From Phoronis australis (lineage: Eukaryota > Phoronida > Phoronidae): 64,000 nucleotides of DNA. Positions 1 to 11,431 of this stretch are shown one piece after another. The number at the start of each line of letters is the position of its first letter. Position 1 is the stretch's first letter. The translations under genes and the position numbers were made by a program. The notes below the pieces were generated by a model that saw only the letters and a program-made list of their open reading frames with translations, was not told the DNA's origin and did no database searches. The stretch is from contig NMRA01000504.1 of the NCBI GenBank assembly GCA_002633005.1, forward strand, positions 211,571 to 275,570, in the 5' to 3' direction.

Positions 1-330
1 CAACCATAAATATTTCGAATGCAAAATACTGATTGCATTCCAAGAGGTCTGTGAGGGGGCCCATGCACAATTATTAATGAAAATAGGAGTGCAACGCCCG
101 GAATCGATATGCTGGCAGTGGGGTGTGTCCTCGGGGCCCTTCGCCCCCCCCCCCCCCTTCCCACTTTCTCCTATGGTGTGACGTTATAACTGTTTCTTTA
201 TCTTGAAAGAATCATAAAAATTCCATTAACCGGCGTATTCCTAGTCAGGGTCTCGCGCACCGAAATGTTCTGCAAAAATGCTGTCGTCAGCGTAACGCAA
301 TTGATGCCGTAAGCTATCGTATCGAGACTA

Positions 331-500
331 CGCCCCACTATACAGTCACTTACGATGAAATGTAAAAAGGTGGTTGACTGCAACTATGCGCGCTTACGCC
401 CCACCATACAGTAACTTACTGTGGGTAGGCGCTACGTTAAAAAGAGGAAAGGTGGTTGGCTGCGCCTACGTGCGCCTACGCCCCACTACAGCACTGTATG
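331..500. repeat. Diverged tandem repeat, about 2.3 units
   Basis: The phrase CGCCCCACTATACAGT recurs at about 331, 397 and 479. The first two units share a downstream phrase 'AAAGGTGGTTG.CTGC' before the next copy starts. Spacing is uneven (66 and 82 bases), so this is an old, indel-scarred tandem repeat. No coding sense is seen. Confidence 0.6.
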
Positions 501-1711
501 TATTTAGTGCTCAGGTGCGAGGCCGGTGGCCACCCGTCAACAACAGTGGTCACCGAAGCTACAAAAAATGACAGGGGTGGACTTGTGACTGATTCACATT
601 CTCACAGAAACTCAAAATTTCGTGTGAAACGAGAAATTTCTCTTATGTTGCATCGGTCTTTTTATCTTTTCTGTGTATGACTGGCGAAGTCATGCGAGAA
701 AGATTTTACAAATTTATTGAAAAAATATGACAATGAGGTCCTTGTAAACTAAACACTTTAGTGTCTGGCAAGAGTATTACGCGTAATCATGGCAAGTGTA
801 TTTTGAGAGTTGAAGTATAATATGCACGGTGTACCAAATTACACGTGTCCCTGTCCCCAAGTACCTCCGCTCGCCTCTGCTATTATAATCCTGTGATGTA
901 AGCTGTTTTTACTGCCCCGAAGGCGTTAATTATGCGTCATTCAAGAAACCTCAAATCGTTTTATTATTACGCGTAAACCTATAAAACTGTGGTCGAATAA
1001 TAAACAAGACCGCGGGTTTCCAATAGTCACACCTTGTACTGATCTGAATATCGGCCACTTTATTTGGTTGTTCACGGGTCATTCGACTTTCATGTGTACC
1101 GCCCGCATTCAATTTTCCCTGCACTAAGCTATCAAAGATGGCGGTTTAATTATATTGGTGCCAACGAGTGCAGTTGCTTACCAGGAGTTAGGAAATAGGA
1201 CGGTGCGAAAGAATCGGATTGAACAGTAACATGCGATAACCAAATGAGCCCCGCGTAAATCAGGGACCCTGTCTCGCAGCTAGCCTGCGCTTCGCCTTGT
1301 AAACCTTGAAACTACATTTGGGAATAAATGTCTACAGAGGGAGAACATCTATAAAAGTAGTGGGCACTGACCTCCCCCGACTGTGCTGCAAATGAAGGCT
1401 TGGATCAAGTTCTTTGGGATGTAATGGTCGGGTAAGAGTCGTTGCCCAAGAGCCAAAGTTGTGCTTGCCTACTTTCAAGTTGGTTTAAATATACAGAACT
1501 TGGGGAAACAGAAATGATGGATTGAGGAAATGGCGCGACTCTTTCGTGCTTTTCGACGTTCAGCAAAAACTATTTCGAGCCCACCCTTTCATATATTGAG
1601 TTTGGTGAAGTGGCAGTTAATAGCAAGGAAGTAGCAAGTAAAACCGCGGATTATTAAGCTCCGTTTATAAGTGGTTAAAAACGAACATGGAAACTAGGCT
1701 TTGTATTCTCA
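501..1711. other. Intergenic stretch, nothing recognised
   Basis: No open frame with recognisable protein content, no structured RNA and no clear repeat boundary was seen here. Confidence 0.5.
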
Positions 1712-1782
1712 CATGGGCGGCGCAGCGTTGAAAAATATGGAGGGCTATAGTTTCCCCAGCCCCCTATGGTGCGCCGCCCATG
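1712..1782. repeat. Palindromic mini-repeat (family A), copy 1
   Basis: A 71-base unit that begins CATGGGCGGCGCA and ends with the reverse complement TGCGCCGCCCATG, enclosing an A/T-rich then C-rich core that includes 'CCCCTATGGTGCG'. The same unit recurs at 28894 and 57816, and as a half unit at 1915. Short inverted termini and dispersed copies suggest a miniature inverted-repeat element; no target duplication is obvious beyond the CATG itself. Confidence 0.75.
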
Positions 1783-1914
1783 TTGCCTAAACTCGGATTC
1801 ATAATATCCCTTACCATGATAGGGTTCTAAATTTATTTCCCTGTCCAACAAAACACTGAAATCACTACGACTCGATAAAACACTTCAGACTTTATTGGAG
1901 TTGGTCAACCCAAA

Positions 1915-1947
1915 GGCGGCGCACCATAGGGGGCTGGGGGGGGGGGG
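1915..1947. repeat. Family A palindromic mini-repeat, half copy running into gap
   Basis: GGCGGCGCACCATAGGGGGCTG followed by a G run matches the left half of the copy at 28894. The other half is hidden in the adjacent N gap. Confidence 0.65.
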
Positions 1948-2156
1948 NNNNNNNNNNNNNNNNNNNNNNNNNNNNNNNNNNNNNNNNNNNNNNNNNNNNN
2001 NNNNNNNNNNNNNNNNNNNNNNNNNNNNNNNNNNNNNNNNNNNNNNNNNNNNNNNNNNNNNNNNNNNNNNNNNNNNNNNNNNNNNNNNNNNNNNNNNNNN
2101 NNNNNNNNNNNNNNNNNNNNNNNNNNNNNNNNNNNNNNNNNNNNNNNNNNNNNNNN
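1948..2156. other. Assembly gap (209 N)
   Basis: A run of N between a poly-G tract and a CA microsatellite, both hard to sequence. Apparent open frames across it are meaningless. Confidence 0.99.

Positions 2157-2188
<32 letters not shown>
2157..2188. repeat. (CA)n microsatellite
   Basis: A direct run of about 15 CA units at the edge of the gap; its true length is unknown because the gap abuts it. Confidence 0.95.
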
Positions 2189-2192
<4 letters not shown>

Positions 2193-3798
2193 TCAAAGAT
2201 CTAGTGTAGGTAGCCGATGGATCTGGATGTCAAAATATGATTTACCCTCCTCGTATACATATCTCTAACTGGAAATTTTTGAACCGATGCAGACAGTCGT
2301 GAGGTTATACGATGCGCAAAACCACAATAAAGCTGCTGCCCACTGAGACAGTGAAACCATTTAACGCGCAGTGAGTTCACACATGTGCTAACAATAAAGC
2401 CAAAACGCCATAAAACCTCAGCATACGAGATAGGAGCACAGTGACGTACACAATGCAGTTACCAGACGTAATGCGATGCCTTTGAATTGTTTTATAACAC
2501 CCAGACTCGATTCTGATGTACCCTTTCTTCATTTTCGTTGAACTCTATGTATAATGGCTGCAATGCAGTTGAGTAATAACTGGTCTTATAAGATGGGAGC
2601 ACTTTTAAAGGGACAATATCGGTTTAGCGGCCGAAAAAAGCGCATTTTTGGGATTACATTGTTGGATGGGGGTAGACTTCTTGAAGTTATTAGCTGTCAC
2701 CAGAGCTATAAAACTACGCAGTCCGTTCTCTTTGAGATATTGTTAAATATCGCCAATTCTCGACGTTGTCTGGCAGACATTCGCTGATACTCCGATTACG
2801 GAAATTAGTTGCTGTGGTGCTAAATGCACTTCTCAAAAGCAAAGTGTGTGTGTCCGATCCAGGGATGAGGGGCGTTCCGCTGGGATGGATGACTTTTTCG
2901 CCGACTGAATGATACCAATGGCCTTGTTTAAAAACTAACAACGAAAGAGTTCCTTTTTTGAATCTCAACTCTACAATTTTGCAACAGAAATGTTTCATAT
3001 TGTGTTGATTGTATGCTTTAAAATAGATGAAGTCCAAAAGATTTTTATTTAACAAATAAGCGTTTGAAGGCTTTAAATAAGAATTCCCAGAGCACGAAAG
3101 TACGTACTGTATATAGATCTTGCCTTCATCGTACATTTTTTTATAATTCAAGTTCACAGTGACAAATCGGTATCTAAGAATATGTGTAGCGTTTGAAAAT
3201 TAAAATTATGTTATAAAAACCTTTTTGAAGGATGACTGTCAAAGAAACTCCCAACAAATGATAGTTATAAAAAGGGTGGTGTTTCATCTTACCGGCCAAA
3301 TAAAGGAGGAGTACCCTAATTTCCCAGCAGCCATACCCCACAAAAGTATATTCCGATACACCCCGGGTCCGATCCTCAAAACCAAACGCATGTGACCGAG
3401 CCTACAATGTTGATTTAACAACAACGTTGCATTTTTTAAAAACAATGTTTAAAACAGGTGGAACTCTGCACAAGACTGCGGACTTTCTACCTCCTCAATT
3501 TTAAGCAAGCTATTTTTAGAGATGATGTGTGAAAAAAAATGTGTTTCAGGGAGTAAATAGCCGCTTTGGATTTTGGCATTGGTTCTAGAAAAAGTGAATT
3601 TTTGTGCACTTCCGAAATCCGAATGATCCGTACCTCCTCGGGTATTTTCGTGGCCTCAAAATATCTCGGAGATGAAGGTTATCCGCGCATGTGTGGACAT
3701 CAGTCATACCGCGGTAAATCACGCGATTTTCAAGCCAAAGAATGATTGGCAGAATGACTGAAGATCGCATATGCGGAAATAACGTTTATCTGAGAGAG
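2189..3798. other. Intergenic stretch upstream of the receptor gene
   Basis: The longest open frame is a 147-codon one on the - strand at 2714-3157. It has no recognisable domain, no splice context and no composition that marks it as coding. The first (signal peptide) exon of the p75-like receptor could lie here or beyond the window start; I could not identify it. Confidence 0.4.
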
Positions 3799-4260
3799 GC
3801 TACAGAACATCCGAAACACGTCGGTACTTCTGTAACGTAAAATCATTTCGGTGTTTCATATCCGTGCATGTACGGATTTCTATCATCACAGTAAGTCATA
3901 TGACTCTTAAATTGAAGGCTGTAGACGAAGAATTTAGAATTGTGTCGCGTGTACCACGTTTGAGACCTGGTAGCTAAAGCCATGATTTCATCGGTTTCTT
4001 GACCAATTCCCTTTGCTGATACGACTGAAGCTACAGAACATCCGAAACACGTCGGTACTTCCGTAACGTAAAATTATTTCGGTGTTTCATATCCGTGCAT
4101 GAACGGATTTCTATCATCACAGTAAGTCATATGACTCTTAAATTGAAGGCTGCAGACTAAGAATTTAGAATTGTGTCGCGTGTACGACGTTTGAGACCTG
4201 GTAGCTAAAACCATGGTTTTATCGGTTTCTTGACCAATTCCCTTAGCTGATACGACTGAA
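3799..4260. repeat. 231-bp tandem duplication, two copies
   Basis: Copy 1 (3799-4029) and copy 2 (4030-4260) both start GCTACAGAACATCCGAAAC and end TGATACGACTGAA. They differ by only a handful of substitutions (for example ACTTCTG/ACTTCCG and TGTAGACG/TGCAGACT). The pair ends about 220 bases before the first recognised exon of the receptor gene. Confidence 0.93.
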
Positions 4261-4480
4261 TTTCGCACATGCGCAGATAACTGGGGGCTAGGTGTTACAC
4301 CCGAGGTTTTCCCAATGGCTGCTTCAGAATGTGCGAAATATGAGCGTAATTTCAACGGAAGTTGACGAATGGGATGTATTGCAACACGTGGCCAGGGTTT
4401 TGTCTGTTCTGCAATTGTAATTATGAATGCAAAACTATGTCAAATGATTTCATGCATTTTAAATTTTTGTTCATTTTCAG

Positions 4481-4982
4481 TTGTCCTTTGCGTGGGGCGA
4501 CTCACGATGTCTTAGCCATCAACACAATCTGGATGGTAAAAGATGCTGTAGGAAGTGTGCTCCGGGGTCGGGAACGTGGTCCCCTTGCTCTTACTCCAAT
4601 GACACAATATGTCGACCGTGTTCACATGGTGTTTCCTTCTCCGGAACTCACAGTCACGCCGATAAGTGTCGACCATGCTCAAAGCTTCCTGATAATGCTC
4701 ATTATATTAGAAAATGCAATGTAACTCACGATGCTGTCTGGCAGTGCAATGAAGACTTCTACAGAGACAGCGATCAGTGCAATCCGTGCCATAAATGTCA
4801 TCCCGGATGGGGTGCTTCGAGACCGTGTACTCGAAAACATAATACTATTTGCCGGCAATGTCCGAATGGAACGTTCTCTGATTTGTTTAGCGGAACGTCC
4901 GGATGCCGAGTGTGTACGAAGTGCAATGAATACCAACAGATGGCGCAGTCATGTAGCTCAATGTTAGACACGACTTGTATTG
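4481..4982 (+). CDS. NGFR: NGFR-like exon: four cysteine-rich repeats
   Basis: The acceptor is TTCATTTTCAG ending at 4480 and the donor is TATTG|GTAAGT at 4983. One 502-base exon carries all four ligand-binding cysteine-rich repeats. The frame is fixed by the dense CxxC and C-x(2-3)-C pattern; other frames lose it. It ends with one base of a split glycine codon. Confidence 0.92.
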
Positions 4983-7904
4983 GTAAGTCTAGACGAGAGC
5001 ATGAACACGACAAATCGAAAGTCTCTGAACCGGTTTTGTTGTGGGTAAATACAGCGGTTAATTATACTTCGGGATATCTTTAACAGTTGTGTGCATTTAG
5101 GAATATCATTAAACTGAATTCTGTAAAAGTATGTCCAATTTCTGAAAGTAAAATGAGTGTGAAGTTTATTTACCTGTCGTCCAACTGACATTGATTGGGT
5201 GACGTGACCATGCCTTTTTTAGTAAAAATTGGCCAAACTAAGAAAGGCGAGTCTATATTCGTAGCAAAACGATGGTATCTATAGCATGGCCTTACATGAT
5301 TTCAATATTCGAGATATCTCAAAAATTATTTCACATTTTTTCTACATTGTCTTTTCGTTTTTATTTTATTCAACTTGATTCTCCATTAAAATCAGAATTA
5401 TGTATCAATTATTGATAGTACGTAATTAAAAATGAAACAAGTGATCAGATGTTAGCCAAATTGTGCCATTTCCTGGCTTACTCATAAACATTAAAGTTTA
5501 GTCCATGCAATCTGAAATGTATAAAAGTGATTGGAGTGCAACATAGTGCAAAATTAGTTTCAGTTTGTTTTCCTTCTCATAGGCGTTGTCGAATGACAGA
5601 AAACCTTATCACCTATATGTCTTGCAAACTTTACCTGTAGGAAAACTCAACGGTCGTCCTAGAACGCCGGTGTCTAACTACCCCGTAGATGGAACGACAA
5701 AATCAACAATCAGACAGGATGCCGATATGATTCTCATATACTGTGCTGTACCAGGTATAATTATCGTAGCCCTGTTGGTTTACGTGCTCATACGGCGACG
5801 TGGCAAGACGTTAGGCCAGAGAAACCATAAGGAGGACCATTTCCGGTCTGTGATGTCTCATATGATTTACACAGATCGAGACGGAAACACAGGTATTTGC
5901 ATTCAGAAAACGTGTCGATAGGTGGCTCCCTATTGTTTCCTTTGCTACGAATTAGTGATCACCTGGCAGTCTAATCTCACATCGTCGCTGTTCTTAACAA
6001 GCGAAAGCATTTTGAAATGAACAGTGGTCACATTATCAGAAAAACTTTATCATTAAATCAGTACAATCGCGTCTGCATTCCGTAAACGCAAGACACTCGC
6101 CAGGCACTGCATTGTGTTCTACTTTGCTCGACCGCAGCGTTTTCAATTTCTTCTGCTTGCCCGGGACAAAGCACGCAGCATATTGCTACTGCATACGAAC
6201 AAAATTAAAAATTGTCTTCGTTCAGAGAGAGCACTTGGTTCACTGTTAAAGGTTTAGAGCATATGGTCGACGTTTGGTTTAACTCATTTACCCTCATGTT
6301 GACACGGGAACAATTTAACCCTGGGGGCATGCAGCTATTTTTTACGAGGTCTTTGTAGCTAGGAAATTAGGATGCTCTCTTTTAGAGTGTTGGCATTGTA
6401 AAAGGAGACGATTTGTACGAAGCTTTAACGAGAAAGTTACCATTTCCGGCAACATGGTCTCAATTAGATCATAAAAGCTTGGGTGATACTGGCCTGCTGT
6501 TGATTTGAAAAACGATGCGAGGTGCGCTTCGGGGCATTTAAGACTTTTATTCCCTCTCGCGGCTAGGGCTTGCTCGCGTACAAACCTCTCCTCACACGCA
6601 CGCTATTCCCCTATCAAAGGCACTCCTTGCTCACCATTTTCACGTCTCATCGTGATGGACATGTATCTTGGTCTCGCGCACTAAGCCCAACCATGCTCCG
6701 GGACATTATTCCCTTCCCGCAATGCTAGGTCCTGGCTCACGGATAAAGCCCGTGATCGAGCTGCCGGACTGTTCTGAAATTTATTATTCAAGCGATGCCC
6801 TGAAAATAGTTAAATTATTCGCTTTCAAAGTGTGTTATCCTTTCCTCTAGTAACCATGACAACAAAACTACGCAACTTGCCGTCATCGAAACAGAAGGAA
6901 ATAGAGAAAACGCTGCAAATGAAAGTCGCAGGTCGACCGTCGTGGATGAGTTTAGCTAGGGAACTTGGTAAGTGAAAGCAAAGCACAATGGACTTTTGTT
7001 CAGGGAGGGGTCGAGGAAATTGAATTCATGAAGTGTTTATGAGACATGCATGTGCAGCATAGGAAACGCCTTGAACTCCCGCATGTCGACTTTTTCCGTG
7101 ATAACCTTCTTACAAAAATGAGGAGTATTTTTGGGGTGCCACTGCACCTCTGCTGTTGGCGTAAACTGTAAAGATCGAAATGAGTAGAAATTCCACAGTT
7201 TAAACAGAGTTTTTGTGTCATAGTGGACAATGTTTACATTTTTCTTCTTTAAATGTTGAAAAACTTGAATGAATTTTAGGTGCGGAAGTTGCTTTGTTGC
7301 TCGAGAACACTCCTGATGAGAGATCACAGGCAGGCAATGAAAGCGTCGGCAGACAAAACACTCATTTACATGGACCTTTAAAGTTTTTCTCACGCATGCG
7401 TAGAATGGCGAATTTTCGACATTTGGCTATCGAAAAATTCGTCTCCTGTGGAGAGCTCTATATATATCTTGCGATCTCGCTAACTCGCAAAAATTAGTCT
7501 TATTGAGCACACCTTTGATACGATACAAGCTATGTATGAAACCTAAGACAGTAGGTAGTGGTGGTGAGTTGATGATTAGACACCACGTAACTAGTGCCTG
7601 TTAGAAATTGATCCAGTTGTGGAAATCGTTGGACATGTTTTTCCATATTTCAGGGTATAATAAGGAAAGAATAAACTCTATGGAGGCAAAAGCAAAGCAG
7701 CAACATATCTCAACGTCTCGGTGTTTGCTACAGGAGTGGTCCAAAAGTCAAAACGCAACTGTCGGAGTCCTAATTCGTGCGCTTAAAAGCATCGGACGCA
7801 TTGACATTGTAAAAATTCTTCAGGGCCAGCCTACGTTTGTGAAGGAACATACATTAGTGAAAATTCCAACCATAAAGGACGTGTCGCAACCAGTTTGTGT
7901 GTGA
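4481..7904 (+). CDS. NGFR: p75NTR/TNFR16-like death-domain receptor (5' incomplete)
   Basis: Homologue of the low-affinity neurotrophin receptor, a plasma-membrane TNF-receptor-superfamily protein that binds neurotrophin-type ligands outside and recruits adaptors through a death domain inside. Four exons (4481-4982, 5641-5892, 6851-6967, 7654-7904) join in consistent phase to 373 codons plus TGA. In order: four TNFR cysteine-rich repeats (residues about 10-166), a short stalk, a transmembrane helix (about 197-220) followed by RRR, a short linker, and a death domain (about 255-355). The repeats follow the p75 spacing pattern (CCRKC, TICRPC, NTICRQC, DTTCIG). Splitting the death domain after 'LARELG' and the motif 'LIRALKSIGRIDIVKIL' fit p75. 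The signal-peptide exon is missing; exon 1 as listed begins in phase 0. TNFR19 or EDAR-like receptors are less likely because the death domain is p75-like. Confidence 0.9.
4983..5640 (+). other. NGFR-like intron
   Basis: An acceptor at 5582 would bring an in-frame TGA (G-V-V-E-stop), so the acceptor TTTACCTGTAG ending at 5640 is preferred. It restores phase (G|GA) and keeps the frame open through the transmembrane segment. Use of the 5582 site would give a truncated secreted ectodomain. Confidence 0.7.
5641..5892 (+). CDS. NGFR: NGFR-like exon: stalk, transmembrane helix, juxtamembrane
   Basis: Encodes a Pro/Thr-rich stalk, then MILIYCAVPGIIIVALL and the rest of a hydrophobic helix ending at RRR. 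The Cys at 5742-5744 sits near the outer end of the helix, where p75NTR has its functionally important transmembrane Cys. The donor is ACACAG|GTATTT. The exon ends in phase 1. Confidence 0.88.
5893..6850 (+). other. NGFR-like intron
   Basis: A 958-base intron with acceptor CCTTTCCTCTAG at its 3' end. No element or nested gene is seen. Confidence 0.75.
6851..6967 (+). CDS. NGFR: NGFR-like exon: N-terminal half of death domain
   Basis: Encodes 'LRNLPSSKQKEIEKTL' and, after a short spacer, 'WMSLARELG'. These are helices 1-2 of a p75-type death domain, with the conserved Trp and the L-A-x-E-L-G stretch. The donor is CTTG|GTAAGT. The phase matches both neighbours. Confidence 0.9.
6968..7653 (+). 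other. NGFR-like intron splitting the death domain
   Basis: A 686-base intron ending in CCATATTTCAG. Several short open frames on both strands lie here but none resembles a domain. Confidence 0.75.
7654..7904 (+). CDS. NGFR: NGFR-like last exon: C-terminal half of death domain
   Basis: Starts 'GYNKERINSMEAKAKQQ' and includes 'CLLQEWSKSQNATVGVLIRA', helices 3-6 of the death domain. A short tail ends in V-C-V and a TGA at 7902-7904. A small hydrophobic C-terminus also occurs in vertebrate p75 (a PDZ-type end), but the exact motif differs. Confidence 0.9.
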
Positions 7905-8038
7905 GTGATCCCAATGGAACTGCCAGCGACGTATGTCGCCTAGCTTTCTGTCGAAGCAATGTGTCTGTTTTACCGGAATCATCGTCATTATTTTTTCGTC
8001 TACTACGGAAAATTCATGTGCCATTTACTCTGGTTTTT

Positions 8039-8044
8039 AATAAA
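8039..8044 (+). terminator. Polyadenylation signal AATAAA
   Basis: AATAAA about 135 bases after the receptor stop codon, followed by T-rich sequence. A plausible 3' end for the NGFR-like transcript. Confidence 0.6.
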
Positions 8045-9248
8045 AATTTGTTTTTTTAATTATGATATGGTTTTATAACGTCATTTGACATCGTAAGACC
8101 GTAAAACAATTGGGTCACTCCTGCTAAATCTCCGCACGCTTTTGTCTCAAACAATTCTGCATTTTTGAGTAACATACGGTAACCTATTCTCAGAAACGAA
8201 TTTATATTGAGTGGCTGCAATTCTGATCATCAGAGGGTGTGTTCGTGCCCAGCCAACCAAGCAGGCGTCAATTTTTAAGGAAATTGGGGCAGGTAAATTC
8301 AACCGGGGCCCTAAAACCTACTGTATGCCACCGTTCAGTCAAGTATATACTTCTTGAAAACGAGACAATTTTGTCAAATTGTATGCGTATTTTAACATTT
8401 AAAATTGTCTCGAGTTTCTCTCATTTTTTATATTTCTGCTACCCAACGATTTAAATTGCGTAATATTTTTTCGATGACCTCTATGAGATACGGAACTAGA
8501 AGTACGTTTGTACTGCAAAGCGGAACAGTGTTCTGCTGAGTTATTACGTTAGGATCAGGGCCTCTGTGCTAAACACGCAGCGGCGTTATTATGCTAACGA
8601 GTAGTGCCGAGGTGACGTTAACAACCGTACCGAGAACACAGAAATGTGTTTTGAACAGTTACAACAAGTTTTAAATGATAAATTTTCCATTTCAACACAG
8701 AAAATGCGATGTCCGAAGCATTGTATGACGTCAATGGCGACTCATTCCATGCCTCTTAAAACTTTTTCATTCAAACTTATTAAGCAAACACAGAACGGCT
8801 GCATGAAGATAAGAATAAGTGGACGGAGTGCCACAGGTAAATGGCAGCAAAAATGTTGTCCGATGGATTGCAGAGCAGCAAGAAGAGCTTCCGTGCATGA
8901 TGCAGCTTCGACTGGGCATACGCGGTGCGCAGCCTAGTTATGTCCCCTTTGTAAACAGTTCTGCTTTGGTTGCTTCTCATTCAGCTGCTACCAAAAACTG
9001 TCCATGCCACTTTGAACGCGCGATATCCCGCAGGCAGACATGGTTGTATTTTGTGCGGGGCATGAAGAAAAAAATATTTCGCATCGCTTCATGGGTAAAA
9101 TCCGGACATGTCGCCTGGAGCTTTTCAAAGGACGCGAGACTTGGTCACCAGACGTTAAAATAGAAGTTTCGTAACAACGCAAGTTCATTGTCACAGTCGG
9201 AAGTCAAATAGCATGCTCCAATAAAAAATCAGTTTTTGGCCACAATAA
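8045..9248. other. Intergenic stretch, nothing recognised
   Basis: Several overlapping short open frames on both strands (for example around 8644-9163) lack domains or splice support. They look like chance frames. Confidence 0.45.
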
Positions 9249-9482
9249 GATCAAAAACCGGGCGATCGCCGCATTAGACATCTGCAGCTATGGTGATGAC
9301 CAGCTGCTGACCATATTCTATGTATCTCTCACTTCACTCTATGGATGTTACCTGAGCTGTATGTTGGCACTTGTTGTCCTAAATTGTTGTAAATATGATC
9401 CTGATGATGTCTAATGAAAAGACGAAACGTTGAATTGAACATGAACTTTTTTATTTGTGCGGCGATCGTACGGTTTTTGATC
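9249..9482. mobile_element. 234-bp element with 25-bp terminal inverted repeats
   Basis: The left end (9249-9273) begins GATCAAAAACCG and ends CGATCGCCGCA. The right end (9458-9482) is its reverse complement with two mismatches in the middle. Both flanks contain CCAATAAAAAA-like words. Inside, near the right end, a CTGATGA (9401-9407) and GAAAC (9424-9428) pair with a short complementary stem between them resembles a hammerhead ribozyme core, as found in Penelope-like retroelement repeats. Its class is uncertain: a non-autonomous DNA element or a Penelope terminal-repeat remnant. Confidence 0.65.
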
Positions 9483-11431
9483 CAATAAAAAACCAAAACA
9501 GTTGCGCTACAACAAAATTGCGGCCTTTTGTGTATTTCCCATTTATATTTTCATCAGAAATTTTCGTTGTGCATGACTCGGTGATTCTCTTTGAAAAAGC
9601 GCGAAACACGAGATAAACGCAAGCTAAACTGGATACTGATACAATCGAGTTACAGGCGTAACAGCGTTAAGACAAGGTAAAAATTACACAGCCAGTAGTA
9701 TCCATTCTCCGGCAATGGGGTCGTTCTTTTGAATTTAATGTTTCTAACACGTTTTTCCTGGTCTGAAATTCGCGGGAGAGAAATCCGATAGTTATGACAT
9801 GTTCAGAAATTCATGGACCATTGAAAAACAAATTTGAACCTTCTACCCTTTTCGTGGACCATGGAAAACTCGTTTTCGAGAACCATGGAAAACTCGTTTT
9901 CGAGATATTCATTCTTGTCCCAAAATGGATGGCTTACTGAAAATGGCGCGACTTTACCGTAACTAAATACAACAATGACTCGCTATTGAAGATTATTCAC
10001 CTTGTCGGATAGCAGAATAACGAAGAATAAGCTTTGTCTGAAAGTTTCAATTGAATTCGATTCGTCATTTCTGAGATATGATGTTTTGAAGTTAGAGCAA
10101 ATTTTAACTTTTCTTGAGGGTCTCACATAACTTAAATTCGTTGTTTTTGTGTGTCTGCATGCTCATTTTTGATAATTTTTAATTAGTTAATATTAAGTTA
10201 TGAGTATTTTAAACGACCACCTCTTTCTACACTATTGTAGCTTCGACAGGTGAGTGAGGGCATAGTTATATCTTGGACACGTGTGACGAAGAGCGAGCGC
10301 ACCCCTTCCCAAGAATAATGCAGGCCCTCACCGGCCGCGAATCTACGGCTTATTTTGCGCGGTAGAAACAGTCAGGCGTCTCCTCAATGTCGGAATAACT
10401 TTCAAATGATTTTACATATGTTTTGACATAAAGGTCTCCTCCGTCAGGAACAATTATAGTGGTCATCACTCAATTAATAATGACATCAAATCATGATCGT
10501 CAGCGGCAACCGTCAATCATCGACCCTAAATGAACGCAAATACGACAATGACCAAGATAGACACACAGAGAAATCAATGGTTGCTACTGTTTTTTTTCCC
10601 TCAAATTCTACACAGGAGATAGGCCTATGGCAGACAGGAAAAGGTGCATTATCCGATCAGTGACGTCATAGCAGGTTTCCTGCGCCAATTACACTTATTA
10701 TCATCATGAAAGCCAAAGGTGCTATTTAACAGTTCCGCCATGAATCACCGTGCTGGCAAACATAGGCACGCAATGGGGCTTCTTCATCACTGAAGGCTAG
10801 CATAGCTAAAAACAGCCTAGTCTTTGCAAGCTGGAGTACACGAGTTGAAGAGTGGGATAAAATACGCATTGTTAAAGGAACATTTCGCCTTCTTGGTTTC
10901 AATTGAAGAACGAATTAGGTCTTTTACACTTACATGTATTCCTTACAGTAATAGGATTCTTTTTCAAGAACAAAAGAATCACAAGGGCCTCAAAAAACGT
11001 TTCCGGATTTATTGAGATTCGTCAAACCTAAGATTAGAAATTTGAAAATACCTCTGACTTGAGTCGATGAAGACTGGAAATAGAATCCCATCATGATAAC
11101 GAATATTATGAAACCGAGTTAGTGATAGCGATAGGCCTAGTTAGATTTTTGATATTTACCGGAGGCGAAGTCTAATTTTAACTGTGTTGCACAGAGATTC
11201 GTCACGAGAAAGTTTGACAACATGTGAGAAGTAAGATAATAGGAAAATTATTCGAGATCAAGATACATAAGTTGAAATCGTTCATGCAAAAACCATTTGT
11301 GGAAAATTGTGCGCAATTTTTTGTAGATTAGGAAATGCAGAAAAATTATCGCCCAAACGCAAACATTTTGCGATCCACTTTCACCAAATTTTAAGGAATT
11401 TATTGCTATAAGTGGATTCAGACGCTGTGAA

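Noticed and set aside
1885-2209. Open frames of about 100 codons on both strands
   Set aside because: They consist of N translated as X plus a CA microsatellite; not coding.
2714-3157. 147-codon - strand frame
   Set aside because: No domain, no splice signals and AT-rich biased composition; I cannot support it as a gene.
5583-5640. Start of the NGFR-like transmembrane exon at 5583
   Set aside because: It gives an in-frame stop; the acceptor at 5640 restores phase and the expected protein, so it was preferred. The alternative is kept only as a finding.
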